Notes under the pieces: model-generated
The model's database searches: none
Told to the model about the DNA's origin: nothing
What the model saw: the letters and a program-made list of their open reading frames with translations, nothing else
NCBI GenBank assembly: GCA_002328865.1
Contig: DCWO01000104.1
Span: forward strand, 1-36,690
Reading direction: 5' to 3'
Length of the DNA stretch: 36,690 nt
DNA from: Dehalococcoidia bacterium UBA2160
GTDB taxonomy: Bacteria; Chloroflexota; Dehalococcoidia; Lucifugimonadales; UBA1123
Part shown: positions 16,339-23,818 of the stretch, one piece after another
Layout of the letters: each line of letters opens with the position of its first letter
Numbering within the stretch: position 1 is the stretch's first letter
Translations under genes and position numbers: made by a program

Positions 16339-17184
16339 TCACAAAAGCTCGTATTTGCCGTTTTCCGTTCGTTGGACCATTTTCTCGGACGCGGAGAAAC
16401 GCCCATCGACGTCTAGTTGCGTGCGCAGAACCTCGAGCTCTTCTTCAGTGGGTGGGTCCAGCACGTCGATCGTATCCGCGAGTCGTGGACGGAATCCCAT
16501 TTCGTTGAGCACCTGCTCGGTCGTGACCCAGGGGGCCGTCGCCATCAACCGCAGATGGTGGCTCTCCTCTTCGTAGTCGAACAGCGCCCACGGGGTGGCG
16601 ACGCGCCACGGGCCGGTTTCCGTCGGAAGTCCGGCTGCTTCTCGGGCGCCGGGCGTGCCGTCGAGGAAGCCGGGGGAGCTGATGAAATCCATTTGCGGGA
16701 CGAACTTGCGCTCCTGCTGATCGGTGGCGAGGATGGTCCGCCAGCAGAGAGCGGCGATGGAATCCGCGCCACCCGGCCCGCCGAATCTGCGGCCTTCGGA
16801 CGCGTAGTCGCCCAGCCAGGTCGAATTGATGTTGCCGTACGGATCCACCTGGAGCGTGTTGATGATGCCGTAGTCCATGTGTCCGAGCCGGGCATAGTCG
16901 CCGGCGGTGTTCATCGTGCCCCACTCAAGGGCGCGGTAGCCTGCTCGGCTGCTGACCATCCCGCCTATGGGGTCGAACGGAAGCGCGGGCTCGGGCGCGA
17001 TGACGCCGTCCTCGGTGATGTAGGTCGCATGCGGTGCGTGGAACGCCTGGGCCAGCAGCACGGCGTACAACGGACCGCCGCCGCCCGCCACCCAGTAGCT
17101 CCTTCCCTCGCTCACGAGTGCGGCGAGGAGGCAGACCTGGAATTCACGCTCCGAGAAGACTGTTGCCGGCGTGCCGTTTTGCAT
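16339..17184 (-). CDS. Class I CoA-transferase, beta subunit (GctB/IpdB-like)
   Basis: A 281-residue beta subunit. GRSYWVAGGGGPLYAVLLAQ is followed by ATYITEDGVIAPEP, where Glu58 occupies the place of the catalytic glutamate in the 'sEnG' motif of glutaconate CoA-transferase (Glu54 there). DYGIINTLQVDPYGNINSTW and GGPGGADSIAALCW follow, then a C-terminal region typical of the family. A retained glutamate argues for true CoA transfer rather than the hydrolase chemistry proposed for IpdAB; this needs an alignment. Its alpha partner is at 10471-11445. It follows the flavoprotein gene after 87 bases. Confidence 0.85.
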   Translation of the reverse strand: MQNGTPATVFSEREFQVCLLAALVSEGRSYWVAGGGGPLYAVLLAQAFHAPHATYITEDGVIAPEPALPFDPIGGMVSSRAGYRALEWGTMNTAGDYARLGHMDYGIINTLQVDPYGNINSTWLGDYASEGRRFGGPGGADSIAALCWRTILATDQQERKFVPQMDFISSPGFLDGTPGAREAAGLPTETGPWRVATPWALFDYEEESHHLRLMATAPWVTTEQVLNEMGFRPRLADTIDVLDPPTEEELEVLRTQLDVDGRFSASEKMVQRTENGKYELL

Positions 17185-17271
17185 GCTCGTGCTCCGCGCC
17201 TGGGGATTTGCGCCTAGCTTACCACAAAGACCCGGCCATGCGGCGCGCTTGTAAATCTCGACTTGGACGCG

Positions 17272-18828
17272 CTACCGCGCCACCCGTTGAAGGTCCTTCA
17301 GAATCGCGCTGGCGGCGTTGTGGCCCGGCGCGCCCGTGACCTCGCCTCCCGGGTGTGTGCCGCCGCCGCATAGGTAGAAGTTTCGAATCGGCGTGCGGTA
17401 CGGGAAGCGGTTGGACAGCATCTGCTGTGGGATGATGTCGCCGTGGCGGATGTTGCCATCCGTGATCCAAGTCCGAGCCTCGATGTCGTCGGGCGTCTGC
17501 AGAGTCCAGTCGATGAGGCTGTCGCGGAAGTTCGGAGCATACTCGGTCATCAGGTCGATGATCCGCTCGCCGATCTCAGGTCCGGCGTCTGCCCATGATC
17601 GGCCCTTGATCTTGGGCGGAAAGTACAGCGCCCAGTTCGAAAGCATGACTCCGCCTCTCGGCGTCAACGCGGGATCCACGATCGACGGCATCTGGATGTG
17701 CATCAGCGGGCTGTCAGTCAGACGACCGGCCTCGGCATCGTCCCAGCTCTTTTGGAAGTACTCGACCGACGGGCAGATGTTGACGTTCACGATGGAGTTG
17801 CGGTCGTAGGCGGCGCCAAGATATCGAGAGAAGTCCGGCGGCTCCTTCAGCGCAGCCAGGAACTTGACGCAACCGGCCACGGTTTTCCAGCCTTTGGTTT
17901 TGCGAACCAGCTCCTCACCTACGTCGGCTGGGTCGACCAGCGTCGTGAATGTGCGGATGGGGTCGGCGTTCGAAACGACCACGAACCCGACGAGCTCCTC
18001 GCCGTTCGCCAGGCGGACGCCCATCGCCTGTCCGTTCTCGACGATCACCTCGCGAACGATCGCCCCGGTTCTGATCTCGACGCCGAGGCTCTTCGCCGAG
18101 ATTTCCAGCGCGGCAGAGATGGCGCCCATGCTTCCCCGCGGAATGCCTTTGTCCTGGGGCCGGACGAGGTGCGTCGTGTCAAAGTAGGCGTGGCTCATGA
18201 CGCTGCCGGCCGCGTTCGGATTCGATTCCGGAATGCCGAGACAGTGCGCCCTGACCCGGTCGTCGTCGAAGTAATGGTGCACCAGGTCCATCATGCTCCA
18301 GGTGAGCATCTTTTCCAGCACGTCCTCACGGCGTGTCCCGCGGACGTCGTCCATGAGGTCGGCCAGCGTGGGTGGATCGGTAAGAAAATAGGGGTGTAAG
18401 ATTCCCGAAGCCTGTTCCCAAAACGAAGCCCACCCTGCGTAGGCGCGTGCATCGTGCTCTGAGAACGACCGCAGTTGCTCTGCGATGTCGAATTGGGATT
18501 CGATTCCGGGGCCATTGAGGTGCGTTCCGTCGAGAAACGGGTGGATTCCGCTGGAGCCATGCCCCGTGCCCGGCAGCGGGATGATCTCGAGGCCGTGCTC
18601 GCGAAGCTTCAGGTCGTCGATGACTTTGCCCTGGAGCAGGTAACAGATGTAGGCGCACATGGGGCCGAAGAAGCCGGGGAATATCTCTTCGGTGGAGCAG
18701 GCGCCGCCGACTTTGTCGAGCCGTTCCAGCACCAACACGGAGAGGCCGTCTTTGGCCAGGTAGCCTGCGGTGACGAGCCCGTTGTGGCCGCCGCCGATGA
18801 TGATCGCGTCGTATTGGTTCTGGGCCAT
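17272..18828 (-). CDS. FAD-dependent oxidoreductase, PYROXD2/phytoene-desaturase-like
   Basis: A 518-residue flavin amine oxidase/phytoene-desaturase superfamily member. The N-terminal dinucleotide-binding motif is DAIIIGGGHNGLVTAGYLAK (7-26), then VLVLERLDKVGGACSTEE. The middle substrate region contains HPYFLTDPPTLADL. A second FAD-contact segment is near KSLGVEIRTGAIVREVIVE, and the C terminus reads YLCGGGTHPGGEVTGAPGHN. I start it at ATG 18828 (GGAGG seven bases ahead): a strong promoter lies at 18896-18924, inside the longer open frame. It likely desaturates a hydrophobic substrate. It leads the minus-strand catabolic block. Confidence 0.85.
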   Translation of the reverse strand: MAQNQYDAIIIGGGHNGLVTAGYLAKDGLSVLVLERLDKVGGACSTEEIFPGFFGPMCAYICYLLQGKVIDDLKLREHGLEIIPLPGTGHGSSGIHPFLDGTHLNGPGIESQFDIAEQLRSFSEHDARAYAGWASFWEQASGILHPYFLTDPPTLADLMDDVRGTRREDVLEKMLTWSMMDLVHHYFDDDRVRAHCLGIPESNPNAAGSVMSHAYFDTTHLVRPQDKGIPRGSMGAISAALEISAKSLGVEIRTGAIVREVIVENGQAMGVRLANGEELVGFVVVSNADPIRTFTTLVDPADVGEELVRKTKGWKTVAGCVKFLAALKEPPDFSRYLGAAYDRNSIVNVNICPSVEYFQKSWDDAEAGRLTDSPLMHIQMPSIVDPALTPRGGVMLSNWALYFPPKIKGRSWADAGPEIGERIIDLMTEYAPNFRDSLIDWTLQTPDDIEARTWITDGNIRHGDIIPQQMLSNRFPYRTPIRNFYLCGGGTHPGGEVTGAPGHNAASAILKDLQRVAR

Positions 18829-18895
18829 GGGCGGACCTCCGGGGCGTGGACAGCGGTCGATGCATGTCGGATCATAATCGGGCGAGCGCAAGGCG

Positions 18896-18924
18896 ATTAT
18901 ACGTTCGGCCCGAAAACCGGTCAA
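18896..18924 (-). promoter_or_regulatory. Promoter of the flavoprotein/CoA-transferase unit
   Basis: On the minus strand TTGACC (18924-18919), a 17-base spacer and a perfect TATAAT (18901-18896). Transcription would begin near 18889, leaving a leader of about 60 bases before the GGAGG/ATG at 18828. It is one of the best sigma-70-type matches in the window. Confidence 0.75.
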
Positions 18925-19160
18925 TCTCGAATCAAAACGCCTCATCACAATGAGGGTTCGACGCCTATTCGGACGTGCCGCACTTTGAGCACCGTCTCGA
19001 GATGAAACGGGTGTTGTACCCGCCCACCCGCCCTCATGGGTTCTGGTATTTGGGGGCACGTCTCCCAATCCCCTTGCCATAGGGGAGACCCCTCTGGACA
19101 CCAGTTATGCGCTTCATGGTGTGTGGACGCAGGATTGCGGGCGACTAAGCTGCCGCAGGG
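18925..19160. repeat. Intergenic gap with G/C-tract repeat
   Basis: No gene. From 19049 to 19102 there are G and C runs related to the block at 10251-10324. They include the hairpin CCCCT-TGCCAT-AGGGG at about 19071-19086 and a following CTCTGGACACC. The rest shows no structure. Confidence 0.45.
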
Positions 19161-19188
19161 ATGACGGCCTCGTCGCACGGTATATAAT
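19161..19188 (+). promoter_or_regulatory. Candidate promoter of the MBL-fold gene
   Basis: ATGACG (19161-19166), a 16-base spacer and a perfect TATAAT (19183-19188), 50 bases before the ATG at 19238. The -35 is weak and the -10 is consensus. Confidence 0.5.
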
Positions 19189-19237
19189 GGCGCCGGTGTT
19201 CTGACGGGACGCCGGATATTGATACAGGGAGATCGTC

Positions 19238-20011
19238 ATGCCGAAAATCGATGTGTTGCTTCATGGGTTCCCGTTCCGCACGGACCAAGGAATTCCAGGG
19301 TTCTGCAGCAGCTTGCTGGTCGAAGGTGAGAAGAGGACGCTGATAGACGTTGGGCACGTGGGCAGGCGAACCACACTTCAACAAGCGCTCGAGGACCGTG
19401 GGCTGGGCTACGATGACATCGACGTCACCGTCATGAGTCACGCGCATTGGGACCACAGCCAGAACTTCGATCTGTTCAAGAACACGCCCATGCTCGTCCA
19501 TCCGTGGGAGCGCAAGTATGCACATCACCCCCATCCCAACGACTGGGCCACACCGGCTTGGTCAGGCGCGATGGTCGAGTTCCAGCCTGACATCGTCGAG
19601 GTCGAGGAGGGCTACGAGATCGAGCCGGGCGTGCGCATCATCCACACGCCGGGCCATTCGCCGGGCAGCATCACCGTGCTCGTCGACACCGACGACGGAG
19701 TCTGCGCGGTAACCGGGGACGTGCTTCATTACGCGAACGTGGCGCTGACGAAGACAAACCCGCTCGTGTTTTGGAACGAGCGCGACGCGACCAAGAGCAT
19801 CAACCGAATCCTCGACGAGGCCGACGTCATCTATCCCGGCCACGACCGATCGTTCCGACTGGTCAACGGCGAGATCGAGTACCTGGAACCGATGAAGCTC
19901 ACCCTGGCAGGCGTTCATCCGGACGAACCGGGCGTTGAGTTTGACACGACGCCCCGACCGCCGTGGGTGATGCCGGGCGTCGAGGACCAGACGGTGGAGT
20001 CGCTAGGGTAG
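19238..20011 (+). CDS. MBL-fold metallo-hydrolase
   Basis: A 257-residue metallo-beta-lactamase-fold hydrolase with a complete two-metal site. MSHAHWDHS gives His68, His70, Asp72 and His73. IIHTPGHSPGS supplies a further His, AVTGDVLHY the bridging Asp, and IYPGHDRSF the last His. The overall pattern resembles lactonase- or quinolone-hydrolase-like members, but many functions share it. It has its own promoter. It converges with sigZ, whose frame overlaps its last 97 bases on the other strand. Confidence 0.85.
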   Translation: MPKIDVLLHGFPFRTDQGIPGFCSSLLVEGEKRTLIDVGHVGRRTTLQQALEDRGLGYDDIDVTVMSHAHWDHSQNFDLFKNTPMLVHPWERKYAHHPHPNDWATPAWSGAMVEFQPDIVEVEEGYEIEPGVRIIHTPGHSPGSITVLVDTDDGVCAVTGDVLHYANVALTKTNPLVFWNERDATKSINRILDEADVIYPGHDRSFRLVNGEIEYLEPMKLTLAGVHPDEPGVEFDTTPRPPWVMPGVEDQTVESLG

Positions 20012-20613
20012 GCGATGGGCTGGGCGCCGCACCCGCAGGCCCTTGCTTTGGACCAGTAGTCGATTACGCCACCGCGACGGTCGAGTTCGAAATGGCAGCA
20101 ATCGAGGAGTTTGTCCTTGAGTTTGGCCCGTGCCCGCTGGACTCGGGACTTGGCTCCGGAAAATGAGATTCCGAGGCGCCGGGACATCTCACGTTGGCTG
20201 ATGCCTTCGTACTCGGTAAGCCTGATGGCTTGTCGGTGCCTCTCCGGGAGCTCATCCACCATCGATCGCAGCCATGAATAAGCCTCGCGCTCTTCGTCGG
20301 GTCCGGAAGACTCGGACACTGCCTCCGGCATGTCGTCGCCGATGCCGTCGGGCATGTTCGATCGGCGTCGGTAGTGGTCGGTGATCGTGTTCCGCGTGAT
20401 CTGAAAGAGCCACGAAACAAGTTTCTCGTTTTCGCGAAGACGGGCAACGTTTCTGTGGACCTTGACGAAGACGTCCTGGAGGATGTCGTCCACGTCGGCG
20501 TCGTTGCGGACGTGTTTGCGAACGAAGCTTCGCAAACGCTCGCCGAACGAATTCCAGAGCTCTTCAGTGGTGTTGGCAGAGGCGTCGACAGGCGCCGCCG
20601 TTTCAATCTGCAT
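19915..20613 (-). CDS. sigZ: RNA polymerase sigma factor, SigZ-like
   Basis: A 232-residue ECF-type sigma factor. Region 2 spans about 18-85 with ADVDDILQDVFVKVHRNV and WLFQITRNTITDHYRRR. Region 4 spans about 118-172 with LPERHRQAIRLTEYEGIS and MSRRLGISFSGAKSRVQRAR. After it comes the SigZ-type Cys tail LLDCCHFELDRRGGVIDY and a further CGCG. Typical SigZ proteins end about here; this frame runs some 40 residues on, overlapping the convergent MBL gene. It starts 54 bases after arsR on the same strand, so arsR-sigZ is probably one transcript. The Cys pairs and the context suggest a thiol- or metalloid-responsive sigma factor. No anti-sigma gene is seen. Confidence 0.85.
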   Translation of the reverse strand: MQIETAAPVDASANTTEELWNSFGERLRSFVRKHVRNDADVDDILQDVFVKVHRNVARLRENEKLVSWLFQITRNTITDHYRRRSNMPDGIGDDMPEAVSESSGPDEEREAYSWLRSMVDELPERHRQAIRLTEYEGISQREMSRRLGISFSGAKSRVQRARAKLKDKLLDCCHFELDRRGGVIDYWSKARACGCGAQPIAYPSDSTVWSSTPGITHGGRGVVSNSTPGSSG

Positions 20614-20667
20614 TGCATACTCCGATCATCATCGCCCGTTTGGGGCCGCCGCATCACTCTGCGCGCG

Positions 20668-21027
20668 TCAGGCCGAATCCCCCGCAAGAATCCGCGGGTC
20701 CACCTGGCCTGTGAAGAATCCCGCCAGATCGGTCAGCTTGGTTGGGTCTATCCTGCACTCGATCTTTTGGCCTTGTCGGGTCGTCTCAATGAGTCCCGCT
20801 CGTTGCAGCTCCTTGATGTGGTGCGAAACGGTTGACGGGGCGATGCCCATGTCTCGCCCCAGATCGCCCACGCACGCGCCGGTGAGTTCGTCCGGTGTGC
20901 ACGAAGCCGGCGCTTCGGATCCGCAGCAGTCGATCAGCCGCAAGAAGATGCGCAAGCGGTTCGGATTCGACAGCGCCGCGAACATCTCGGCAAATCTCGT
21001 TGGGTCATTGTTTCGATAGTTCGACAT
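20668..21027 (-). CDS. arsR: ArsR/SmtB-family repressor
   Basis: A 119-residue winged-helix metalloid repressor. FAALSNPNRLRIFLRLIDCC leads into CGSEAPASC and ACVGDLGRDMGIAPSTVSHH, the recognition helix. LQRAGLIETTRQGQKIECRI is the wing. The Cys-Cys pair and the Cys before VGDL are candidate As(III)/Sb(III) ligands, close to the ELCVCDL position of classic ArsR. ATG 21027 is chosen because a consensus promoter at 21035-21062 ends just ahead of it, so the longer frame (to 21081) cannot be the transcript start. It is divergent from the Cys-Cys/arsM genes. Confidence 0.88.
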   Translation of the reverse strand: MSNYRNNDPTRFAEMFAALSNPNRLRIFLRLIDCCGSEAPASCTPDELTGACVGDLGRDMGIAPSTVSHHIKELQRAGLIETTRQGQKIECRIDPTKLTDLAGFFTGQVDPRILAGDSA

Positions 21028-21035
21028 ACATCGAA
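21012..21035. promoter_or_regulatory. ArsR operator-like palindrome
   Basis: Perfect TTCGA-CATACA-TCGAA at 21020-21035, nested in a second pair TTCGAT (21012-21017) / ATCGAA (21030-21035). It overlaps the arsR start codon, touches the -10 and covers the predicted transcription start. That is the expected place for autorepression by the encoded ArsR. Confidence 0.6.
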
Positions 21036-21062
21036 GTATACGCGATGCCTCAGCATTGTCAA
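21035..21062 (-). promoter_or_regulatory. arsR-sigZ promoter, apparently leaderless
   Basis: On the minus strand a perfect TTGACA (21062-21057), a 16-base spacer and TATACT (21040-21035). Transcription would begin near 21028-21029, within one or two bases of the arsR ATG (21027-21025). The mRNA would have practically no 5' leader or ribosome site. Confidence 0.7.
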
Positions 21063-21223
21063 GCGGGACGCGGACCGACACGCTCTACGCGCGCGGGGCC
21101 CTCTGATCCGAGCATTGGGCGTGCGACGGCGCCGACCCGAGTATGAGCCGTCCGCCGAACGTTTTGCGTCCTTTTTCCCGGAGCGCCGTCTATGGGGCAA
21201 ATGCAAACGTCAAGGAGGCGAAA

Positions 21224-21397
21224 ATGTTTGAGAAGCCATTCGGCAAGAAGTGGTCGCCCCAAAAAGACTTCGGGTCCTATTTGGGCCAGCTCATCAAGAG
21301 CGGTGCAAGGCACTGCTGCGGCACCCCGACGGCGGACGAAGCCAGACGGGACTTCAACGGGGCGACTCGGGCCAGGCGCCAGGGTTACGGGTGGTAA
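21224..21397 (+). CDS. 57-residue Cys-Cys protein beside arsM
   Basis: A small protein preceded by AAGGAGG. It begins MFEKPFGKKWSPQKDFGSYL and has an adjacent cysteine pair in ARHCCGTPTADEARRDF (Cys31-Cys32), then a basic end. No family recognised. Adjacent cysteines are typical of arsenic-binding peptides, and arsM follows after 41 bases in the same direction. A role in binding or delivering As(III) is a reasonable guess only. The same CCG motif occurs in ArsM and ArsR here. Confidence 0.6.
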   Translation: MFEKPFGKKWSPQKDFGSYLGQLIKSGARHCCGTPTADEARRDFNGATRARRQGYGW

Positions 21398-21438
21398 CGG
21401 CGAAACAAGGCAAAGCAATCATTACGGGAGAAGGTTTC

Positions 21439-22281
21439 ATGAGCGAACAACATGCCAACGATACGATCAGGACAGCGGTCAGAGAGCACTATGCCGAAGC
21501 TGCGACGCGTGGCCAGGCGAAATCGGCGCCGGAGCCGGACTGCGGATGCGGTCCATCATCGGGCGGGACGGGCGAGGCGTCTTCGTGCTGCGGAACGAGC
21601 GCGGCGCCCTCAGGCTCGTGCTCGGTCGGCTATTCAGAGGCGGAACTCGCCAGCATCCCCGACGCGGCCGATCTGGGATTGGGAAGCGGGAACCCGGGCG
21701 CAACGGCCGATCTTCGGACCGGGGAAACGGTCCTCGATCTCGGCGCTGGCGGCGGCCTGGACTGCTTCCTGGCTGCTCAACGCGTCGGCGAGACGGGCCA
21801 CGTCATAGGCGTGGACATGACGTCGCAGATGGTCTCCAGAGCACGGGCGAACGCCAGCAACAACGACTACGACAATGTGGAGTTCCGGCTGGGCGAGATC
21901 GAGAATCTGCCGGTGGCCGACGAAACCGTTGACGTGATTCTGTCCAATTGCGTGATCAACCTTTCTCCGGACAAGCCCGCGGTCTACCGCGAGGCGTACC
22001 GGGTGCTGAAGCCGGGCGGACGGCTGTCGATCTCAGACGTCGTTGCCACAACGGACCTGCCCGACTCTGCGCGCGAAGACTTGGACCTCGTGGCCGCGTG
22101 CGTCAGCGGCGCCGCCACGTTCGGGCAGGTGGAGCAAGCCTTGTCCGATGCCGGGTTCGAGGGAATCCGGATTCGGCCGAAGGACGAGACCGCCGAGGTG
22201 ATCGACGAATGGACGCCAGGAAGCGACGTCCGCGACTACGTCCTGTCGGCGATCGTTCAAGCGGTGAAACCCGCAGCCTGA
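21439..22281 (+). CDS. arsM: Arsenite S-adenosylmethionine methyltransferase
   Basis: A 280-residue cytosolic enzyme that methylates As(III). SAM motif I is VLDLGAGGGLDCF (98-110), with IGVDMTSQMV next. The arsenite-binding cysteines fit: a Cys-rich N-terminal segment (DCGCG at 35-38, SSCCG with Cys50/51, Cys61), Cys171 in SNCVINLSPDKP and Cys221 in AACVSGA. The C-terminal domain has IDEWTPGSDVRDYV. Start ATG 21439 has GGGAGAAGG upstream; the open frame further upstream overlaps the Cys-Cys gene out of frame. It lies divergent from arsR and is presumably controlled by it. Confidence 0.92.
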   Translation: MSEQHANDTIRTAVREHYAEAATRGQAKSAPEPDCGCGPSSGGTGEASSCCGTSAAPSGSCSVGYSEAELASIPDAADLGLGSGNPGATADLRTGETVLDLGAGGGLDCFLAAQRVGETGHVIGVDMTSQMVSRARANASNNDYDNVEFRLGEIENLPVADETVDVILSNCVINLSPDKPAVYREAYRVLKPGGRLSISDVVATTDLPDSAREDLDLVAACVSGAATFGQVEQALSDAGFEGIRIRPKDETAEVIDEWTPGSDVRDYVLSAIVQAVKPAA

Positions 22282-22573
22282 GCACGCGTTCGGCGCCGAT
22301 CATGATCACATCGGCTCAATCGACGTCAGTCAGCTCCTCATCAGCGGAGTTGGCTGGCGTTCGTTGTCAACCTCGGAACGCGATCTCGTGCTCCGGGTTG
22401 AGAAAAACGACGATTCGCGGACAGGATCGGACGGCTGTCTGGTTCCCTTTGAGGCGGAGCCCCTATCGTCTCCGGTCCCTGACCAACGAAGCCGATTGCG
22501 GTCCATGGCTAGCCGAATATGCTGAGATGCGACGCTAGGCCAGTCTAGTTCCGATCCCGCGCCCCGAGCCGGA
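22282..22573. other. Gap downstream of arsM, nothing recognised
   Basis: About 290 bases with no convincing gene. A minus-strand stretch near 22380-22425 reads VVFLNPEHEIAFRG before a stop, which looks protein-like but is too short to assign. No terminator hairpin with a T run is seen. Confidence 0.35.
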
Positions 22574-22602
22574 TTGAATGCCGACCTCCAATCGACTACC
22601 AT
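22574..22602 (+). promoter_or_regulatory. Candidate promoter of the flavoenzyme gene
   Basis: TTGAAT (22574-22579), a 17-base spacer and TACCAT (22597-22602), each four of six to consensus, 45 bases before the GTG at 22648. Confidence 0.4.
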
Positions 22603-22647
22603 GCTGACCAAGATGCCTGGCATCGAAATGTCCTTGGAGGCGAAAAC

Positions 22648-23772
22648 GTGACGGAGAACGATGGAGTCGTGATTGTCGGCGGTGGAATTGTCGGCATCGC
22701 GACCGCCTACTACCTCGGCAGAAAAGGCATACGCAGCACGATAATCGAGCGCGACTCGGTAGGGAGCCACGCGTCGGGTTTCGCCTATGGCGGCCTCAGT
22801 CCGACGGGAGAGACGGGCGCCTCCGGCCAACTGACTCCGGGCGCTCAGTTAACCAACGAGGGGATGCGGCTCCACAGAGAGCTGAGCCAGAGCGTGCCCG
22901 AAGAGTCGGGCATCAACATCGAGTACCGAGAGCGTCCCTCCGTGGCTCTGACCTTCACCGACGAGGAGGTCCGAGCGGCGAAGGAGCGACTTGCGACGTT
23001 CCAGGCGCCCGAGGGTTGCGAGGTCGAATGGTTGGACGCATCCCAGGCGTGGTCAATCGAGCCTCGAATCTCCGACCAGATTCATGGCGCGGTCTACACA
23101 GTTGGCCAAGCGGATGTCGAGCCGTATCGTCTCGTCTTGGCGCTCGCACAAGTGGTGGAGAACCAGGGATCGATCATTCGCCACGGCGAGGTCACGGGAC
23201 TGGAACGCGACGGGGACCGCGTGACCGGGGTCGTCCTGGGCGACGAGGTAGTCGCCTGCGAGACGGTTGTGCTTGCGGCTGGCCCGTGGAGCGGCGCCGT
23301 GTCCTCCTGGATCGGCAGTCCGATCGAAATATCTCCCCTGAAAGGTCAGATTCTCAGGTTGCGCGCGCCCGGGCGTCCGTTCGAGTGCTCGTTGGGCTGG
23401 GAAGGCCACTACGCCACGACGAAGCCGGACGGCCTGCTGTGGACCGGCACGACGGAGGAAGAAGCGGGCTTCGACGAGAACCCCACGCCTGAAGCTCGCG
23501 ACGCGATCATGGCCACGCTGCTGAAGATGGCCCCGTCGCTGACCGACGCCCAGTTGGTGCAACAGACCGCCTGCCTCCGGCCTGTGGCGTCCGACGGCGA
23601 GTTGATCATGGGGCAGGCCCCCGGCCTTCGGGGCGCCTATCTCGCCACAGGCACTGGACGCAAAGGCATCCTCCTTAGCCCGGCTGTGGGGCGCGTAACC
23701 GCGGACCTCATCACCACGGGCGATGCGGGGATGGACATCGCTGCGTTCTCCCCGACCAGGTTTGCACGTTAG
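22648..23772 (+). CDS. FAD-dependent oxidoreductase, DAO family
   Basis: A 374-residue D-amino-acid/glycine/sarcosine-oxidase-type flavoenzyme. GVVIVGGGIVGIATAYYLG (6-24) is the FAD dinucleotide fold, followed by IIERDSVGSHASGFAYGGL. A mid-region LKGQILRLRAP is typical of the family, and the C terminus reads LRPVASDGELIMGQAP then ATGTGRKGILLSPAVG. It starts with GTG, with TTGGAGG upstream. It oxidises an amine or 2-hydroxy acid, but the substrate is not readable. It is followed after 46 bases by the zinc alcohol dehydrogenase, so they are probably co-transcribed. Confidence 0.85.
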   Translation: MTENDGVVIVGGGIVGIATAYYLGRKGIRSTIIERDSVGSHASGFAYGGLSPTGETGASGQLTPGAQLTNEGMRLHRELSQSVPEESGINIEYRERPSVALTFTDEEVRAAKERLATFQAPEGCEVEWLDASQAWSIEPRISDQIHGAVYTVGQADVEPYRLVLALAQVVENQGSIIRHGEVTGLERDGDRVTGVVLGDEVVACETVVLAAGPWSGAVSSWIGSPIEISPLKGQILRLRAPGRPFECSLGWEGHYATTKPDGLLWTGTTEEEAGFDENPTPEARDAIMATLLKMAPSLTDAQLVQQTACLRPVASDGELIMGQAPGLRGAYLATGTGRKGILLSPAVGRVTADLITTGDAGMDIAAFSPTRFAR

Positions 23773-23818
23773 AGCAACCATGGCGGCCTAAGCTGGCAGC
23801 GCCGGAAGGAGCCGATGG

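Noticed and set aside
18829..19101. 91-codon N-terminal extension of the FAD oxidoreductase
   Set aside because: A strong promoter lies inside it, and GGAGG-ATG at 18828 directly precedes the FAD-binding motif.
19238..20011. Quorum-quenching AHL lactonase
   Set aside because: The metal site is shared by many MBL-fold hydrolases and no lactonase-specific feature can be verified by eye.
21028..21081. Longer ArsR start at 21081
   Set aside because: The TTGACA/TATACT promoter would fall inside the coding region.
22303..22538. Possible small gene after arsM
   Set aside because: Low-complexity Ser/Arg-rich translation, no ribosome site, no recognisable motif.
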